From: Gammaproteobacteria bacterium
Lineage (GTDB): Bacteria; Pseudomonadota; Gammaproteobacteria; Competibacterales; Competibacteraceae
Reading direction: 5' to 3'
Length of the DNA: 64,000 nt
NCBI GenBank assembly: GCA_024234995.1
Contig: JACKNF010000002.1
Span: forward strand, 124,001-188,000
A program made the position numbers and the translations under genes. Of the stretch, positions 17,192 to 25,928 are shown piece after piece. Within the stretch, counting starts at the first letter, position 1. Every line of letters starts with the position of its first letter. The notes under the pieces are model-generated. The model saw only the letters and a program-made list of their open reading frames with translations, did no database searches and was not told the origin of the DNA.

Positions 17192-17615
17192 CTAAACCGG
17201 CAACGTCACATTCACCCGCCGCCCTAAAGCACGGGCGGCAGCTTCGATTTGATCGAAGCGGGAAGCGTGCCGTAAGTCAAACAGCCGATCCACCTGCGGC
17301 GGCGGGCGCTATCCGAGCCGCCGCGCCAATTCCAGCTTGCGAGCGCCTTGCATGGTCATTTCCGCATATAGTGCTAGCTTGGCGCTTTCCAGCGCGGACG
17401 GGCGCACGGACAGGCCGGGCGGCGGCGGGAACCGGTAGCGGGCGGCGATCATCGATGTAAAAGGACAAGGCGGTTTCCAGCGCGTCCACAGCTCGCAGTA
17501 GCGCCTCGTCTTCATCCTCGCCCTGCGTGATCGCCTCCGGCACATCCGGGAACGTCACGACAAAACCGCCTTCCTTGGCGGTTTCCAGATGGACGGGATC
17601 GTCCAAGTTTAACAT
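17192..17615 (-). pseudogene. HicB-like antitoxin, broken by frameshift and stop
   Basis: The N-terminal frame gives a HicB-type fold (GGFVVTFPDVPEAITQGEDE, then LETALSFYIDDRRPLPVP). Around a GCC/CCG run near 17410-17420 the reading shifts by one base; the next frame continues KLALYAEMTMQGARKLELARRLG, then a TAG at 17309-17311, then in the same frame QVDRLFDLRHASRFDQIEAA to a stop at 17192. The last part is the usual helix-turn-helix tail of long HicB antitoxins. Total length is 3n+1, consistent with a single-base insertion. No HicA toxin is visible next to it. Intact relatives neutralise HicA and repress their own operon. Confidence 0.75.
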
Positions 17616-17677
17616 TCTCTTACAACACCAGCCATTATCAATTAACCATCGCCCGGTTAATTGATGTTGGAAGTCTC

Positions 17678-17683
17678 TATAAT
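17678..17683 (+). promoter_or_regulatory. Candidate -10 box upstream of mutS
   Basis: A perfect TATAAT lies 27 bp before the mutS ATG. The -35 region at 17 bp spacing (GGTTAA) is a poor match, so this is a weak call. Confidence 0.3.
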
Positions 17684-17709
17684 TCCGAGGTGCAACCGAT
17701 TGGCGTTGA

Positions 17710-20316
17710 ATGACACCTCATTTCATGAAAAAACCTACGACTCGCTCCCTCGCCCCCGATCTCTCCCAACACACCCCGATGATGCAGCAATATCTGCGCA
17801 TCAAGGCCGAGCACCCCAACATTCTGTTGCTTTACCGGATGGGGGATTTTTACGAACTGTTCTACGACGACGCCCAGCGGGCCGCCGAACTGCTCAATAT
17901 CACCCTGACTACCCGCGGCCAGTCGGCAGGCGCACCCATCCCAATGGCCGGTGTACCCTTTCATGCCGTTGAAGGTTACTTGGCCAAACTGATCAAACTT
18001 GGCCAGTCGGTGGCGATCTGCGAACAAATTGGTGATTCTACGACCAGCAAGGGGCCGATGGAGCGGCAGGTCACGCGCATCGTCACCCCCGGTACCTTGA
18101 CTGACGAGGCGTTGCTTGATGAACGCCGCGACAATTTATTGCTGGCTCTGCACCAGGTGAAAAACATCTACGGACTGGCACATCTGGACCTGAGTGGTGG
18201 CCGGTTCACGGTGACGCAACTCCACGGCGAGGCAGCGCTGCTCAGCGAACTGGAGCGATTAAGGCCAGCGGAATTGCTGATCGATGAGGATTTTACTCCG
18301 CCCGGTGCCTGGCGCGAGCATCCTGGCTTACGCCGCCAAGCGCCTTGGCATTTCGACCGGGACAGTGCGGCACGGATGCTATGCACCCAGTTCGCTGTCC
18401 ACAACCTGGACGGATTCGGTTGTGCCGATCAAGCGGTTGCAGTCGCTGCTGCCGGTTGCTTGCTGCAATATGTCAAAGACACCCAACGCGGGGCGCTCCC
18501 TCATCTGACGGGCCTGCGAGTCGAACGTCATGAAGATAGTGTGATTCTGGACGCGGCCACCCGGCGTAATCTGGAACTGGAGCACAGCTTGAGCGGCCAG
18601 CATGAACACACCTTGCTCGGTATCCTCGACCGCTGCGTGACGCCGATGGGTGCGCGGTTGTTGCGCCGCTGGATGCACCGCCCCCTGCGCGACCATGACA
18701 TTCTCCGCCAGCGTCACGCCAGTCTGCGGCAATTGCTCGACAATGGTGGTTATGAATACCTGCGTGGTTTACTGCGCGGAACGGGTGATGTGGAACGGAT
18801 TCTGGCGCGAGTGGCGCTGAAATCGGCCCGGCCTCGCGATTTAATCACTTTGGCCGATGCGCTGGACCGGTTGCCGGGTTTGCAACAATTCCTGAAAGTA
18901 TGCGATGTGTCGTTGTTGCAGGAACTCGCCCGCTGTGCGGGAACCCATCCCGAAGCTTGCAACCTGCTGAATCGGGCGATTATCGCTAATCCCCCGCAGA
19001 TGATCCGCGATGGCGGAGTGATCGCACCGGGTTATGATGCGGAACTGGATGCATTGCGCAGTCTGAGCGAACACGCGGACCAATATCTGGTTGATCTCGA
19101 AGCCCGTGAACGGCAGCGTACTGGAATTGCCAATCTCAAGGTTGGTTTTAACCGGGTGCATGGCTATTACCTCGAAGTCACTCGCGCGCAATCCCAGGCC
19201 GTGCCGCCTGACTATCATCGCCGCCAGACGCTGAAAGGCGCAGAACGTTACATCATCCCGGAATTGCAGGAATTCGAACATAAGGTCCTGCATGCGCAAG
19301 AACGGGCGCTGGCGCGGGAAAAGGCGCTTTATGACAGATTGCTGGAGCAACTGCAGGTCTGGTTGCCTGGCTTGCAGGCCAGCGCCGCTGCTCTGGCAGA
19401 ACTGGATGGGTTAAGCAATTTGGCCGAACGCGCTGCCGCGTTGCGCTGGAGCCCGCCGGAGCTGGTGGATCAGTCAGGTATTGAAATCACCGCCGGGCGG
19501 CATCCAGTGGTCGAGCAGGTGCTGGATGAGCCGTTTGTGCCAAATGATTTGCAATTGGAGCCGGGACAACGGCGGATGCTGATCGTCACTGGCCCGAACC
19601 TCGGCGGAAAAAGCACCTTTATGCGCCAGACGGCCTTGATCGTGCTGCTGGCGCATCTCGGCAGTTTCGTCCCTGCCGAGCGGGCAGTGATTGGGCCGGT
19701 TGACCGCATCTTTACCCGCATCGGTGCGTCCGACGATCTGGCCGGTGGCCGCTCCACATTCATGGTGGAAATGAGCGAGGCGGCTAACATTCTGCACAAT
19801 GCGACGCCGCACAGCTTGGTGCTGATCGACGAGATTGGACGCGGTACCAGCACCTTTGATGGACTGGCGCTAGCTTGGGCTTGTGCGGCGCAATTGGCGA
19901 GCACGGTGCGCGCCTTCACCCTGTTCGCCACCCATTACTTTGAGCTGACGCGGTTACCGGATGAACAGCCAGGTATTGCCAATGTTCATCTGGATGCGGT
20001 AGAGCACGGTGAGCGTATCGTATTTTTGCACCGGGTGCAGGAGGGGCCTGCAAGTCGTAGTTATGGTCTGCAAGTTGCCGCCTTGGCGGGTGTGCCAGCG
20101 GTCGTGATTCAGCAGGCCCGCCAGCGCTTGAGATTGCTGGAGCGGCAAATGCTGCGGCGGGAATTGCCAGTGCGGGCTGAGAGGAAGCCGCAATTATCAT
20201 TGTTCGGCGAGGCGGTTCATCCAGCAGTGACTATGCTAGCGGGCCTCGATCTTGAATTGCTGACCCCTGGGCAAGCACTGGTTGAGTTGCAGCGGTTGCG
20301 GATGTTGTTGGATTGA
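17710..20316 (+). CDS. mutS: DNA mismatch repair protein MutS
   Basis: 868 residues, close to the 853 of E. coli. The mismatch-binding motif MGDFYELFYDDA (Phe wedge and Glu) is near residue 50. The ATPase domain has Walker A GPNLGGKST around 629-637, Walker B VLIDEIGRGTSTFDG and the MEMSEAANIL signature. The C-terminal tail includes ELPVRAERKPQLSLFGE. MutS recognises mispairs and recruits MutL. Residue 6 (ATG at 17725) is an alternative start that also begins a normal lead. No recA, recX or cinA neighbour is seen. Confidence 0.96.
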   Translation: MTPHFMKKPTTRSLAPDLSQHTPMMQQYLRIKAEHPNILLLYRMGDFYELFYDDAQRAAELLNITLTTRGQSAGAPIPMAGVPFHAVEGYLAKLIKLGQSVAICEQIGDSTTSKGPMERQVTRIVTPGTLTDEALLDERRDNLLLALHQVKNIYGLAHLDLSGGRFTVTQLHGEAALLSELERLRPAELLIDEDFTPPGAWREHPGLRRQAPWHFDRDSAARMLCTQFAVHNLDGFGCADQAVAVAAAGCLLQYVKDTQRGALPHLTGLRVERHEDSVILDAATRRNLELEHSLSGQHEHTLLGILDRCVTPMGARLLRRWMHRPLRDHDILRQRHASLRQLLDNGGYEYLRGLLRGTGDVERILARVALKSARPRDLITLADALDRLPGLQQFLKVCDVSLLQELARCAGTHPEACNLLNRAIIANPPQMIRDGGVIAPGYDAELDALRSLSEHADQYLVDLEARERQRTGIANLKVGFNRVHGYYLEVTRAQSQAVPPDYHRRQTLKGAERYIIPELQEFEHKVLHAQERALAREKALYDRLLEQLQVWLPGLQASAAALAELDGLSNLAERAAALRWSPPELVDQSGIEITAGRHPVVEQVLDEPFVPNDLQLEPGQRRMLIVTGPNLGGKSTFMRQTALIVLLAHLGSFVPAERAVIGPVDRIFTRIGASDDLAGGRSTFMVEMSEAANILHNATPHSLVLIDEIGRGTSTFDGLALAWACAAQLASTVRAFTLFATHYFELTRLPDEQPGIANVHLDAVEHGERIVFLHRVQEGPASRSYGLQVAALAGVPAVVIQQARQRLRLLERQMLRRELPVRAERKPQLSLFGEAVHPAVTMLAGLDLELLTPGQALVELQRLRMLLD

Positions 20317-20457
20317 TGAAAGAACTGATCGTAAGCCTGAAAGACGATGAAAATTTCACAGCCTGTATAGGATTGTCCTATAAAGGCTCAATTTATCCAG
20401 ATATTTCCCGCGTTACCCTGCTATCATAATCGCCTGCCGGTGACTCTCCCCGTATCT

Positions 20458-20470
20458 ATGTTATTAACAT
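20458..20470. promoter_or_regulatory. Small palindrome in AT-rich leader
   Basis: ATGTTA-T-TAACAT is a perfect inverted repeat in an AT-rich stretch 46 bp upstream of the aldolase gene, next to TATGAT and GATAAT. It could be a regulator site or chance in AT-rich DNA. Confidence 0.25.
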
Positions 20471-20515
20471 TATGATAATTTTTGATAAAAGTATGGAAGA
20501 TACTCTTAGGCCCCG

Positions 20516-21073
20516 ATGAACATCAAAGACGATCTGGTTCGACACTATCACTGGCTGCGTCAATACGGCCTTAACGACTCGCATAGCGGTAACGCTTCGA
20601 TAAGAGACGGCGAAGCGTTCTGGGTCACTCCCACCGGTTGCTGTGCCGATACGCTGAGCAGCGGTGAGTTAATCGAATGCCGCCTTGACGGTGCAATTGG
20701 CAAGGGCGCATCGTTGGATGCCCGCTTGCATCTGGCGGTTTATCAAGCCAATCCTGACACCCGTTCTGTTCTGCATAGTCACGGCCCTTACTCAGTGGCG
20801 ATGACCATGGACAACGAAGAGTTCCTGCCAGCGGATTTTGAGGGGCAGTTATACTTTAGCCGGGTGCCGGTACTGACCATTCCCTACGACCAATACGAAG
20901 CCCGCTCACCTCGCATGGTGGCCGAGATTTTGGCGGATTATCCTATTGCAGTCGTGCGCGGTCACGGTGTTTATGCCTGTGCCAATAGTCTGAACCTGGC
21001 GTACAAATGGACCTGCTCACTGGAGTTATCTGCCAAAACGGCGTTCATCGCCCAGCAGGCAGGAAAGATTTAG
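20516..21073 (+). CDS. Class II aldolase/adducin-family protein
   Basis: 185 residues. Zinc-aldolase hallmarks: SGNAS substrate loop (23-27), a segment LDARLHLAVY with an acid/base candidate, the HSHGP metal motif and a third His in GHGVYACA. Family members cleave or epimerise sugar phosphates (fuculose-1-P, ribulose-5-P) or dehydrate methylthioribulose-1-P. The position normally holding Glu in E-x-H-xx-Y reads Asp-Ala-Arg-Leu-His here, so the exact reaction is uncertain. Length is slightly short of FucA. It is a single gene, convergent with maf. Confidence 0.75.
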   Translation: MNIKDDLVRHYHWLRQYGLNDSHSGNASIRDGEAFWVTPTGCCADTLSSGELIECRLDGAIGKGASLDARLHLAVYQANPDTRSVLHSHGPYSVAMTMDNEEFLPADFEGQLYFSRVPVLTIPYDQYEARSPRMVAEILADYPIAVVRGHGVYACANSLNLAYKWTCSLELSAKTAFIAQQAGKI

Positions 21074-21112
21074 CAGCGCTTTTGCGTACGCATTGTGTGC
21101 CTTACCGGGAAG

Positions 21113-21721
21113 TTAAAGCACCGCAACTCCCGCAGCTTCCAGCATTTGCACTAACCGGATGAGTGGCAGGCCGATCAGGCTGGTGGGATCGTCACCCTCT
21201 AGCCGTTCAAATAGCGCAATGCCCAGACCTTCCGATTTGAAACTGCCGGCACAATGGTAGGGCTGTTCCCGTTGCAAATAATGTTCGATCATTTCTCCTG
21301 TCAATGTCCGGAACACCACCTGAAACGGCTCCACTGTAATCTGACAGTGCCCGCTTGCACTATCCAGTAAGCACAACCCGGTGTAAAAGATAACGCTGCA
21401 TCCGGATGCTTGTTGCAATTGCTCAACGGCCCGCGAGTGATCTCCAGGTTTGCCGAGGATTGTGCCATTCAATACCGCGACCTGATCTGAACCAATGACC
21501 AATGCTGCAGGCTCCCTGCCGGCAACCCGGCGGGCTTTCCATTCGGCCAGCCGCCCTACCAATACAGACGCATCCTCACCGGGCAAACGGGTTTCATCGG
21601 TATCCGGTGCTTGGGTTGTGAACGGTAGACCTAACCGTGTCAGCAACTCGCGACGAAACGGGGAAGTAGATGCCAGAATCAGCCGGCGGCCATCAGTCAG
21701 GGTTTCAGACATAGCGATCAC
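21113..21721 (-). CDS. Maf-family nucleotide pyrophosphatase (YceF type)
   Basis: 202 residues. LILASTSPFRRELLTRLGL, the Maf signature with S-x-x-R, then DETRLPG, SDQVAVL and KPGDHSRAVEQL are present, together with the late AGSFKSEGLG segment typical of the YceF subgroup. Maf proteins hydrolyse modified or canonical nucleotides; YceF is reported to act on 7-methyl-GTP. Methionine 4 (MSETL) is an equally good start. It is divergent from the yceD-rpmF-plsX operon, the same arrangement as in E. coli. Confidence 0.9.
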   Translation of the reverse strand: MIAMSETLTDGRRLILASTSPFRRELLTRLGLPFTTQAPDTDETRLPGEDASVLVGRLAEWKARRVAGREPAALVIGSDQVAVLNGTILGKPGDHSRAVEQLQQASGCSVIFYTGLCLLDSASGHCQITVEPFQVVFRTLTGEMIEHYLQREQPYHCAGSFKSEGLGIALFERLEGDDPTSLIGLPLIRLVQMLEAAGVAVL

Positions 21722-21806
21722 TCCGTAAACGATCGACCAACTTGGTGAAAATTACGTTAATTGTGGGAAATTGGGGTTTATTTTGACAGAATTCCGGCAG
21801 GCCTAT

Positions 21807-22358
21807 ATGATTCCGCGCCTTATGCAGACCCTGTTGCTTCCCAGAAAAATCCATCCATGGCGCATGGCCGCCGAACGCGGATCCTTGAAAGGCCGTTTGG
21901 CGCTGGCCGCTTTGCCGCGGCTGATGGTAATCCTGGGCCATGTTGATGGTGAAGTAGCCGCCACATTGTCAGCCGGGCACGACGCGCAGGGGATACGATT
22001 TATTCAGGGCAGCCTGCAGGCCGAAGTTGAGTGGACCTGCCAGCGTTGCCTCGGTCCATTGCGGCTGCCTTTGGATATAGAGGTCAAGCTGGGATTGGCG
22101 CGCGATGAAGCGGCAGCCGGCCGGTTGCCCAATGAATACGAGCCGCTATTAGTCCCGGAAGACGGTAGTGTCGCCGTCGCTGATTTGATTGAAGACGAAT
22201 TATTACTAGCCTTGCCCCAGATTCCTCGTCATGAAGATTTGCGGGAATGCGTGGCCCACGGCTATCACCAGCCCGGTGAGCCGGCGCTGGACCTGAAAAA
22301 CCGCCAGCCCTTCGCCGTGCTGGCGACTTTGTTACAGGATTTTCAAAGGAGTCATTAA
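21807..22358 (+). CDS. yceD: Large-subunit rRNA accumulation protein YceD (DUF177)
   Basis: About 183 residues from ATG 21807; the frame is open from 21771 and also offers ATG 21822, so the start is uncertain. The DUF177 core WTCQRCLGPLRLPL and ADLIEDELLLALPQIPRH are clear. YceD influences 23S rRNA accumulation and is almost always encoded immediately before rpmF, as here (2-bp gap). It likely leads the yceD-rpmF-plsX-fabH-fabG transcript. Confidence 0.88.
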   Translation: MIPRLMQTLLLPRKIHPWRMAAERGSLKGRLALAALPRLMVILGHVDGEVAATLSAGHDAQGIRFIQGSLQAEVEWTCQRCLGPLRLPLDIEVKLGLARDEAAAGRLPNEYEPLLVPEDGSVAVADLIEDELLLALPQIPRHEDLRECVAHGYHQPGEPALDLKNRQPFAVLATLLQDFQRSH

Positions 22359-22360
22359 CC

Positions 22361-22552
22361 ATGGCTGTACAAAAAAGCCGCAAGAGCCGCTCTAAGCGCG
22401 ATATACGCCGTTCCCATGATGCCTTGACCGGCCCAACGTTGTCGACCGATCCTCTGTCCGGCGAATTGCACCGCCGTCATCATGTTACAGCAGGAGGGTT
22501 TTATCGCGGCCGCAAGGTGATCAATGCGCCAGCCGCTACTGAAGACGAATAA
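22361..22552 (+). CDS. rpmF: 50S ribosomal protein L32
   Basis: 63 residues, with the diagnostic MAVQKSRKSRSKRDIRRSHDA start and HHVTAGGFYRGRKVI near the end. As in E. coli L32, no zinc-binding cysteines are present. It lies 2 bp after yceD, preceded by AAAGGAG, and 58 bp before plsX. The C-terminal NAPAATEDE tail is slightly longer than usual. Confidence 0.96.
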   Translation: MAVQKSRKSRSKRDIRRSHDALTGPTLSTDPLSGELHRRHHVTAGGFYRGRKVINAPAATEDE

Positions 22553-22610
22553 CCATTCCCGCCGGTATGCTTCGCACTCCATTTCGCCGGCTCAACGCTC
22601 CGGTATCCCC

Positions 22611-23639
22611 ATGAACAGGCCGTTGACCATCGCCTTGGATGGTATGGGCGGTGATATCGGTCCTGAGGTGGTTGTACCTGCCGCCTTGCAGGTATTGAAA
22701 ACCACCGAAGATGCACTGTGCTTAATTTTGGTTGGTCAGGAAGATGTGTTATCCGCCTGTCTGGCCCGGCAAAAGGCCAAGGGGCATCCGCAGCTCATCA
22801 TTCGCCATGCCTCGCAGTTAGTGAGCATGGACGAGTCGCCAGCGCAGGCTCTGCGGGTCAAGAAAGATTCCTCAATGCGGGTCGCGATTAACCTGGTCAA
22901 ACAAGGTGAGGCCGATGCCTGCGTCAGCGCCGGTAACACCGGGGCGCTGATGGCTACAGCCCGCTTTGTCCTGAAAACCTTGCCTGGCATCGACCGTCCT
23001 GCTATTTGCACCACGCTGCCCACGGTGCACAGTCATGTTCAAGTGCTGGATCTGGGTGCCAATGTAGATAGTAAGGCCGAGCATCTATTGCAATTCGCGG
23101 TCATGGGCTCGGTGTTAGCAACAGTGAACGGTATTGATCGTCCCCGGGTCGGCCTGTTGAATATTGGCGAGGAAGACATCAAGGGCAATGAGCAAGTCAA
23201 GGAAGCTGCCCGGTTGCTGGCGGCCAGCGACCTCAACTATATTGGGTTCATTGAGGGAGACGGTATTTACCTGGATGATGTCGATGTGGTGGTTTGTGAC
23301 GGTTTTATCGGTAATGTTGCCCTGAAAAGCAGCGAAGGTGTAGCGAAACTGATTCGCCATTATATGACTCAGGAGTTTAAGCGGAATCTGCTAACCCGCT
23401 TGGCTGGATTAATAGCGTTGCCGGTATTGCGTGCTTTCAGCCGCAAAATCGATCCTCGCCGTTACAATGGGGCCAGCCTGCTGGGCTTGCAGAGCATTGT
23501 CATCAAAAGCCACGGTGGCGCCGATGCCTTGGCGTTCGCCAATGCCATCCAAGTTGCGATGCTGGAAGTCGAGCAGGCGGTGCCACAACGCATCGATGCT
23601 CATCTGGCCGCTCTTCACGCTGAGAGGCAAGCGCTTTGA
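22611..23639 (+). CDS. plsX: Phosphate acyltransferase PlsX
   Basis: 342 residues from ATG 22611, chosen because the protein then starts MNRPLTIALDGMGGD as in all PlsX; the open frame upstream overlaps rpmF and is not conserved. SAGNTGALMA and GFIGNVALKSSEG motifs are intact. PlsX converts acyl-ACP to acyl-phosphate, the donor for PlsY in phospholipid synthesis. Its stop overlaps the fabH TTG start by 3 bases, coupling the two genes. Confidence 0.94.
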   Translation: MNRPLTIALDGMGGDIGPEVVVPAALQVLKTTEDALCLILVGQEDVLSACLARQKAKGHPQLIIRHASQLVSMDESPAQALRVKKDSSMRVAINLVKQGEADACVSAGNTGALMATARFVLKTLPGIDRPAICTTLPTVHSHVQVLDLGANVDSKAEHLLQFAVMGSVLATVNGIDRPRVGLLNIGEEDIKGNEQVKEAARLLAASDLNYIGFIEGDGIYLDDVDVVVCDGFIGNVALKSSEGVAKLIRHYMTQEFKRNLLTRLAGLIALPVLRAFSRKIDPRRYNGASLLGLQSIVIKSHGGADALAFANAIQVAMLEVEQAVPQRIDAHLAALHAERQAL

Positions 23640-24604
23640 ATTACGCCAGAATTGCCGGAACCGGTAGCTACCTGCCGGAAAAAATCCTGACCAATGCTGA
23701 TCTTGAACAACTCATCGATACCACAGCAGACTGGATCGTCGAACGCACTGGCGTTGAGGAACGTCATATCGCTGCACCGGATGAGACGACCTGCGACCTG
23801 GCTGAACGGGCCTCCCGCCGGGCGCTGGATGCGGCAGGTCTCGATCCAGGCGACATCGACTTGATTATTCTGGGCACCACCACGCCCGATCATATCTTTC
23901 CCAGTGTAGCGACTCAGTTGCAACATCGCCTGGGCTGCTATGGTGGTCCGGCGTTCGATGTGCAGGCTGTTTGCACCGGCTTCGTCTATGCCATGGATAT
24001 CGCTAACCGCTTCATCCGCACTCAAGCGGCTAAGCGGGCGCTGGTTGTGGGGGCGGATACTTTTACCCGGATTATCAACTGGAAAGATCGCGGCACCTGT
24101 ATCCTTTTTGGCGACGGTGCAGGCGCAGTGGTGCTGGAAGCGGCTGAAGAACCGGGTATCATTGACAGTCGGCTAGGTGCCGATGGCCGTTACAAGGAGT
24201 TGCTCTGGGTGCCAGCCGGGGTGTCGAGCGGTTATGAGCAAACCCGTCAGGACGCCGCTTTTGTGGAAATGCGCGGTAGTGAGGTGTTCAAAGTCGCGGT
24301 GACCACGCTCAAAGAGATTGCAGAGCAGATTCTGATCGCCAACCGGATGACGGTCGCCGATGTGGACTGGGTAATTCCACATCAAGCCAACCGCCGCATT
24401 TTGGCGGCCACTGCCAAACGATTGGGCCTGCCGGAGGAGCGCATGGTCGACTGTGTGCGGACGCATGGTAATACCTCAGCCGCTTCGGTGCCGCTGGCTC
24501 TGGATGTAGCAGTGCGTGATGGCCGTATTCAGCGTGGCGATACACTGCTGCTGGAAGGTTTTGGCGGTGGTTTTACCTGGGGTGCAGTGTTGGCGAAGTA
24601 TTGA
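23636..24604 (+). CDS. fabH: 3-oxoacyl-ACP synthase III FabH
   Basis: 322 residues with start codon TTG, overlapping the plsX stop. The catalytic triad is visible: C113 in DVQAVCTGF, His in VIPHQANRR and Asn in THGNTSAASV. FabH condenses acetyl-CoA with malonyl-ACP to start each fatty acid. In most gammaproteobacteria fabD follows directly; here fabG follows after 1 base instead. Confidence 0.95.
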   Translation: MNYARIAGTGSYLPEKILTNADLEQLIDTTADWIVERTGVEERHIAAPDETTCDLAERASRRALDAAGLDPGDIDLIILGTTTPDHIFPSVATQLQHRLGCYGGPAFDVQAVCTGFVYAMDIANRFIRTQAAKRALVVGADTFTRIINWKDRGTCILFGDGAGAVVLEAAEEPGIIDSRLGADGRYKELLWVPAGVSSGYEQTRQDAAFVEMRGSEVFKVAVTTLKEIAEQILIANRMTVADVDWVIPHQANRRILAATAKRLGLPEERMVDCVRTHGNTSAASVPLALDVAVRDGRIQRGDTLLLEGFGGGFTWGAVLAKY

Positions 24605-24605
24605 G

Positions 24606-25364
24606 ATGAATGCAATGATGACGATATTGCAAGATGAAATCGCCCTGGTGACTGGGGCTAGCCGCGGGATCGGCCAGGCCATCGCCCGGGAATTAGGACA
24701 ACGCGGCGCGATTGTAATCGGCACAGCGACTACCGGGGCAGGCGCTGAGGCGATCACCCGGGATTTGCGTGAACGTAATCTCAAGGGTCGTGGCCTGCAG
24801 TTGGACGTGACCGATCTAGCGTCGATAGAAACGACGATTAAAGCAGTAACTCAGGAATTCGGTGCGCCGGGCATCCTGGTCAATAATGCCGGCATTGCCC
24901 GTGACAATTTGCTCCTGCGGATGAAAGAAGAAGAATGGTCATCCATTCTCGATACCAATTTGACCTCAGTTTACCGGTTGAGCAAGGTCGTGTTACGAGG
25001 CATGATGAAAGCCCAGCGTGGGCGCATCATTAATATCACGTCGGTAGTGGGCGTCACTGGTAGCGCTGGACAGGCCAATTATGCGGCAGCCAAAGCCGGT
25101 GTTATCGGTTTTACCAAGTCGCTGGCGCGCGAGGTCGGTTCTCGAAACATTACCGTTAATGCCGTTGCGCCGGGGCTGATCGAAACGGATATGACCCATT
25201 CGTTACCTGAGAGCCAGCGTCAAGCGCTGGTGGCATCGATTCCCTTGCAACGTCCTGGCAAGCCGCAGGATGTTGCTGGCGCTGTAGTGTTCTTGGCTTC
25301 GCCAGACGCCGCCTACATCACTGGACAGACTTTGCATGTCAACGGTGGAATGGCCATGGTTTGA
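24606..25364 (+). CDS. fabG: 3-oxoacyl-ACP reductase FabG
   Basis: 252 residues from ATG 24606; methionine 4 or 5 gives the usual ~248. TGASRGIGQAIA nucleotide-binding loop, NNAGIARDNLLLRM, catalytic Ser in ITSVVG, YAAAKAG (Tyr-x-x-x-Lys) and VAPGLIETDMT are all present. It reduces 3-oxoacyl-ACP with NADPH. A further upstream start at 24516 would overlap fabH by 89 bp and is not believed. Confidence 0.95.
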   Translation: MNAMMTILQDEIALVTGASRGIGQAIARELGQRGAIVIGTATTGAGAEAITRDLRERNLKGRGLQLDVTDLASIETTIKAVTQEFGAPGILVNNAGIARDNLLLRMKEEEWSSILDTNLTSVYRLSKVVLRGMMKAQRGRIINITSVVGVTGSAGQANYAAAKAGVIGFTKSLAREVGSRNITVNAVAPGLIETDMTHSLPESQRQALVASIPLQRPGKPQDVAGAVVFLASPDAAYITGQTLHVNGGMAMV

Positions 25365-25520
25365 TGATTTGAAAGCGGCCTGCCGCTGGAATCTGAGAAA
25401 GTCCGCGTTGGTGCGCCGGCGGTCGACGCGGAGTCTCGAAAAGGCCGGATTTAGAAAGTATCACCTGATTATTTTCTGAAATTCGCGCAAGTTGTGGTAC
25501 CGTTGTGCCGGATTTCACCT

Positions 25521-25537
25521 ACCCGCTGACGGCGGGT
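25521..25537. promoter_or_regulatory. Hairpin in the acpP leader
   Basis: Perfect 6-bp stem ACCCGC/GCGGGT with a 5-base loop in the untranslated region between fabG and acpP. No T-run follows, so it is more likely an mRNA stability or attenuation element than a terminator. Confidence 0.3.
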
Positions 25538-25551
25538 GCGGATTGAAGCAA

Positions 25552-25570
25552 ACAGACAGACAGACAGACA
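25552..25570. repeat. ACAG tetranucleotide repeat just upstream of acpP
   Basis: Nearly five tandem copies of ACAG (19 bp), ending within 2 bp of the purine-rich ribosome site (CGAGGAAG) of acpP. A four-base unit outside the reading frame would change the leader spacing, not the protein. Confidence 0.7.
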
Positions 25571-25587
25571 ACGAGGAAGCAAATCAG

Positions 25588-25833
25588 ATGACTGACATCA
25601 GCAACATTGAAGCCCGCGTCAAGAAAATCATCATCGAGCAGTTGGGAGTCAAAGAAGAGCAGGTCACCAATGAGGCCGCTTTCGTCGAGGATCTCGGCGC
25701 TGACTCACTGGATACCGTCGAGCTGGTGATGGCTCTGGAAGAAGAGTTCGAGCTAGAGATTCCCGATGAGGATGCCGAGAAGATCACTACGGTTCAGCAG
25801 GCGATTGACTATATCGCCACGCATCTCGGTTGA
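25588..25833 (+). CDS. acpP: Acyl carrier protein
   Basis: 81 residues, highly acidic. The phosphopantetheine site is S40 in DLGADSLDTVELVMALEEEF. It carries the growing acyl chain for all Fab enzymes. ATG 25588 follows a good ribosome site; the in-frame extension upstream is non-coding leader. The 223-bp gap from fabG suggests its own promoter, common for this highly expressed gene. Confidence 0.97.
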   Translation: MTDISNIEARVKKIIIEQLGVKEEQVTNEAAFVEDLGADSLDTVELVMALEEEFELEIPDEDAEKITTVQQAIDYIATHLG

Positions 25834-25865
25834 GGGTGTCAGTCGCACCTCGCTCATATTCAGCT

Positions 25866-25900
25866 GCCGCGGCCACCGCCGGGGGTCGCGGCCTTCTTTT
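25866..25900 (+). terminator. Terminator-like hairpin between acpP and fabF
   Basis: GCCGCG (25866-25871) pairs with CGCGGC (25887-25892) across a GC-rich loop, followed by CTTCTTTT. It would reduce read-through from abundant acpP transcripts into fabF, a usual arrangement. Confidence 0.5.
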
Positions 25901-25928
25901 GTCAGCGTAGATAGTAGAGGGTAATCCT

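Noticed and set aside
22524..22610. Longer PlsX starting inside rpmF
   Set aside because: PlsX proteins begin at the position of ATG 22611; the upstream part overlaps L32.
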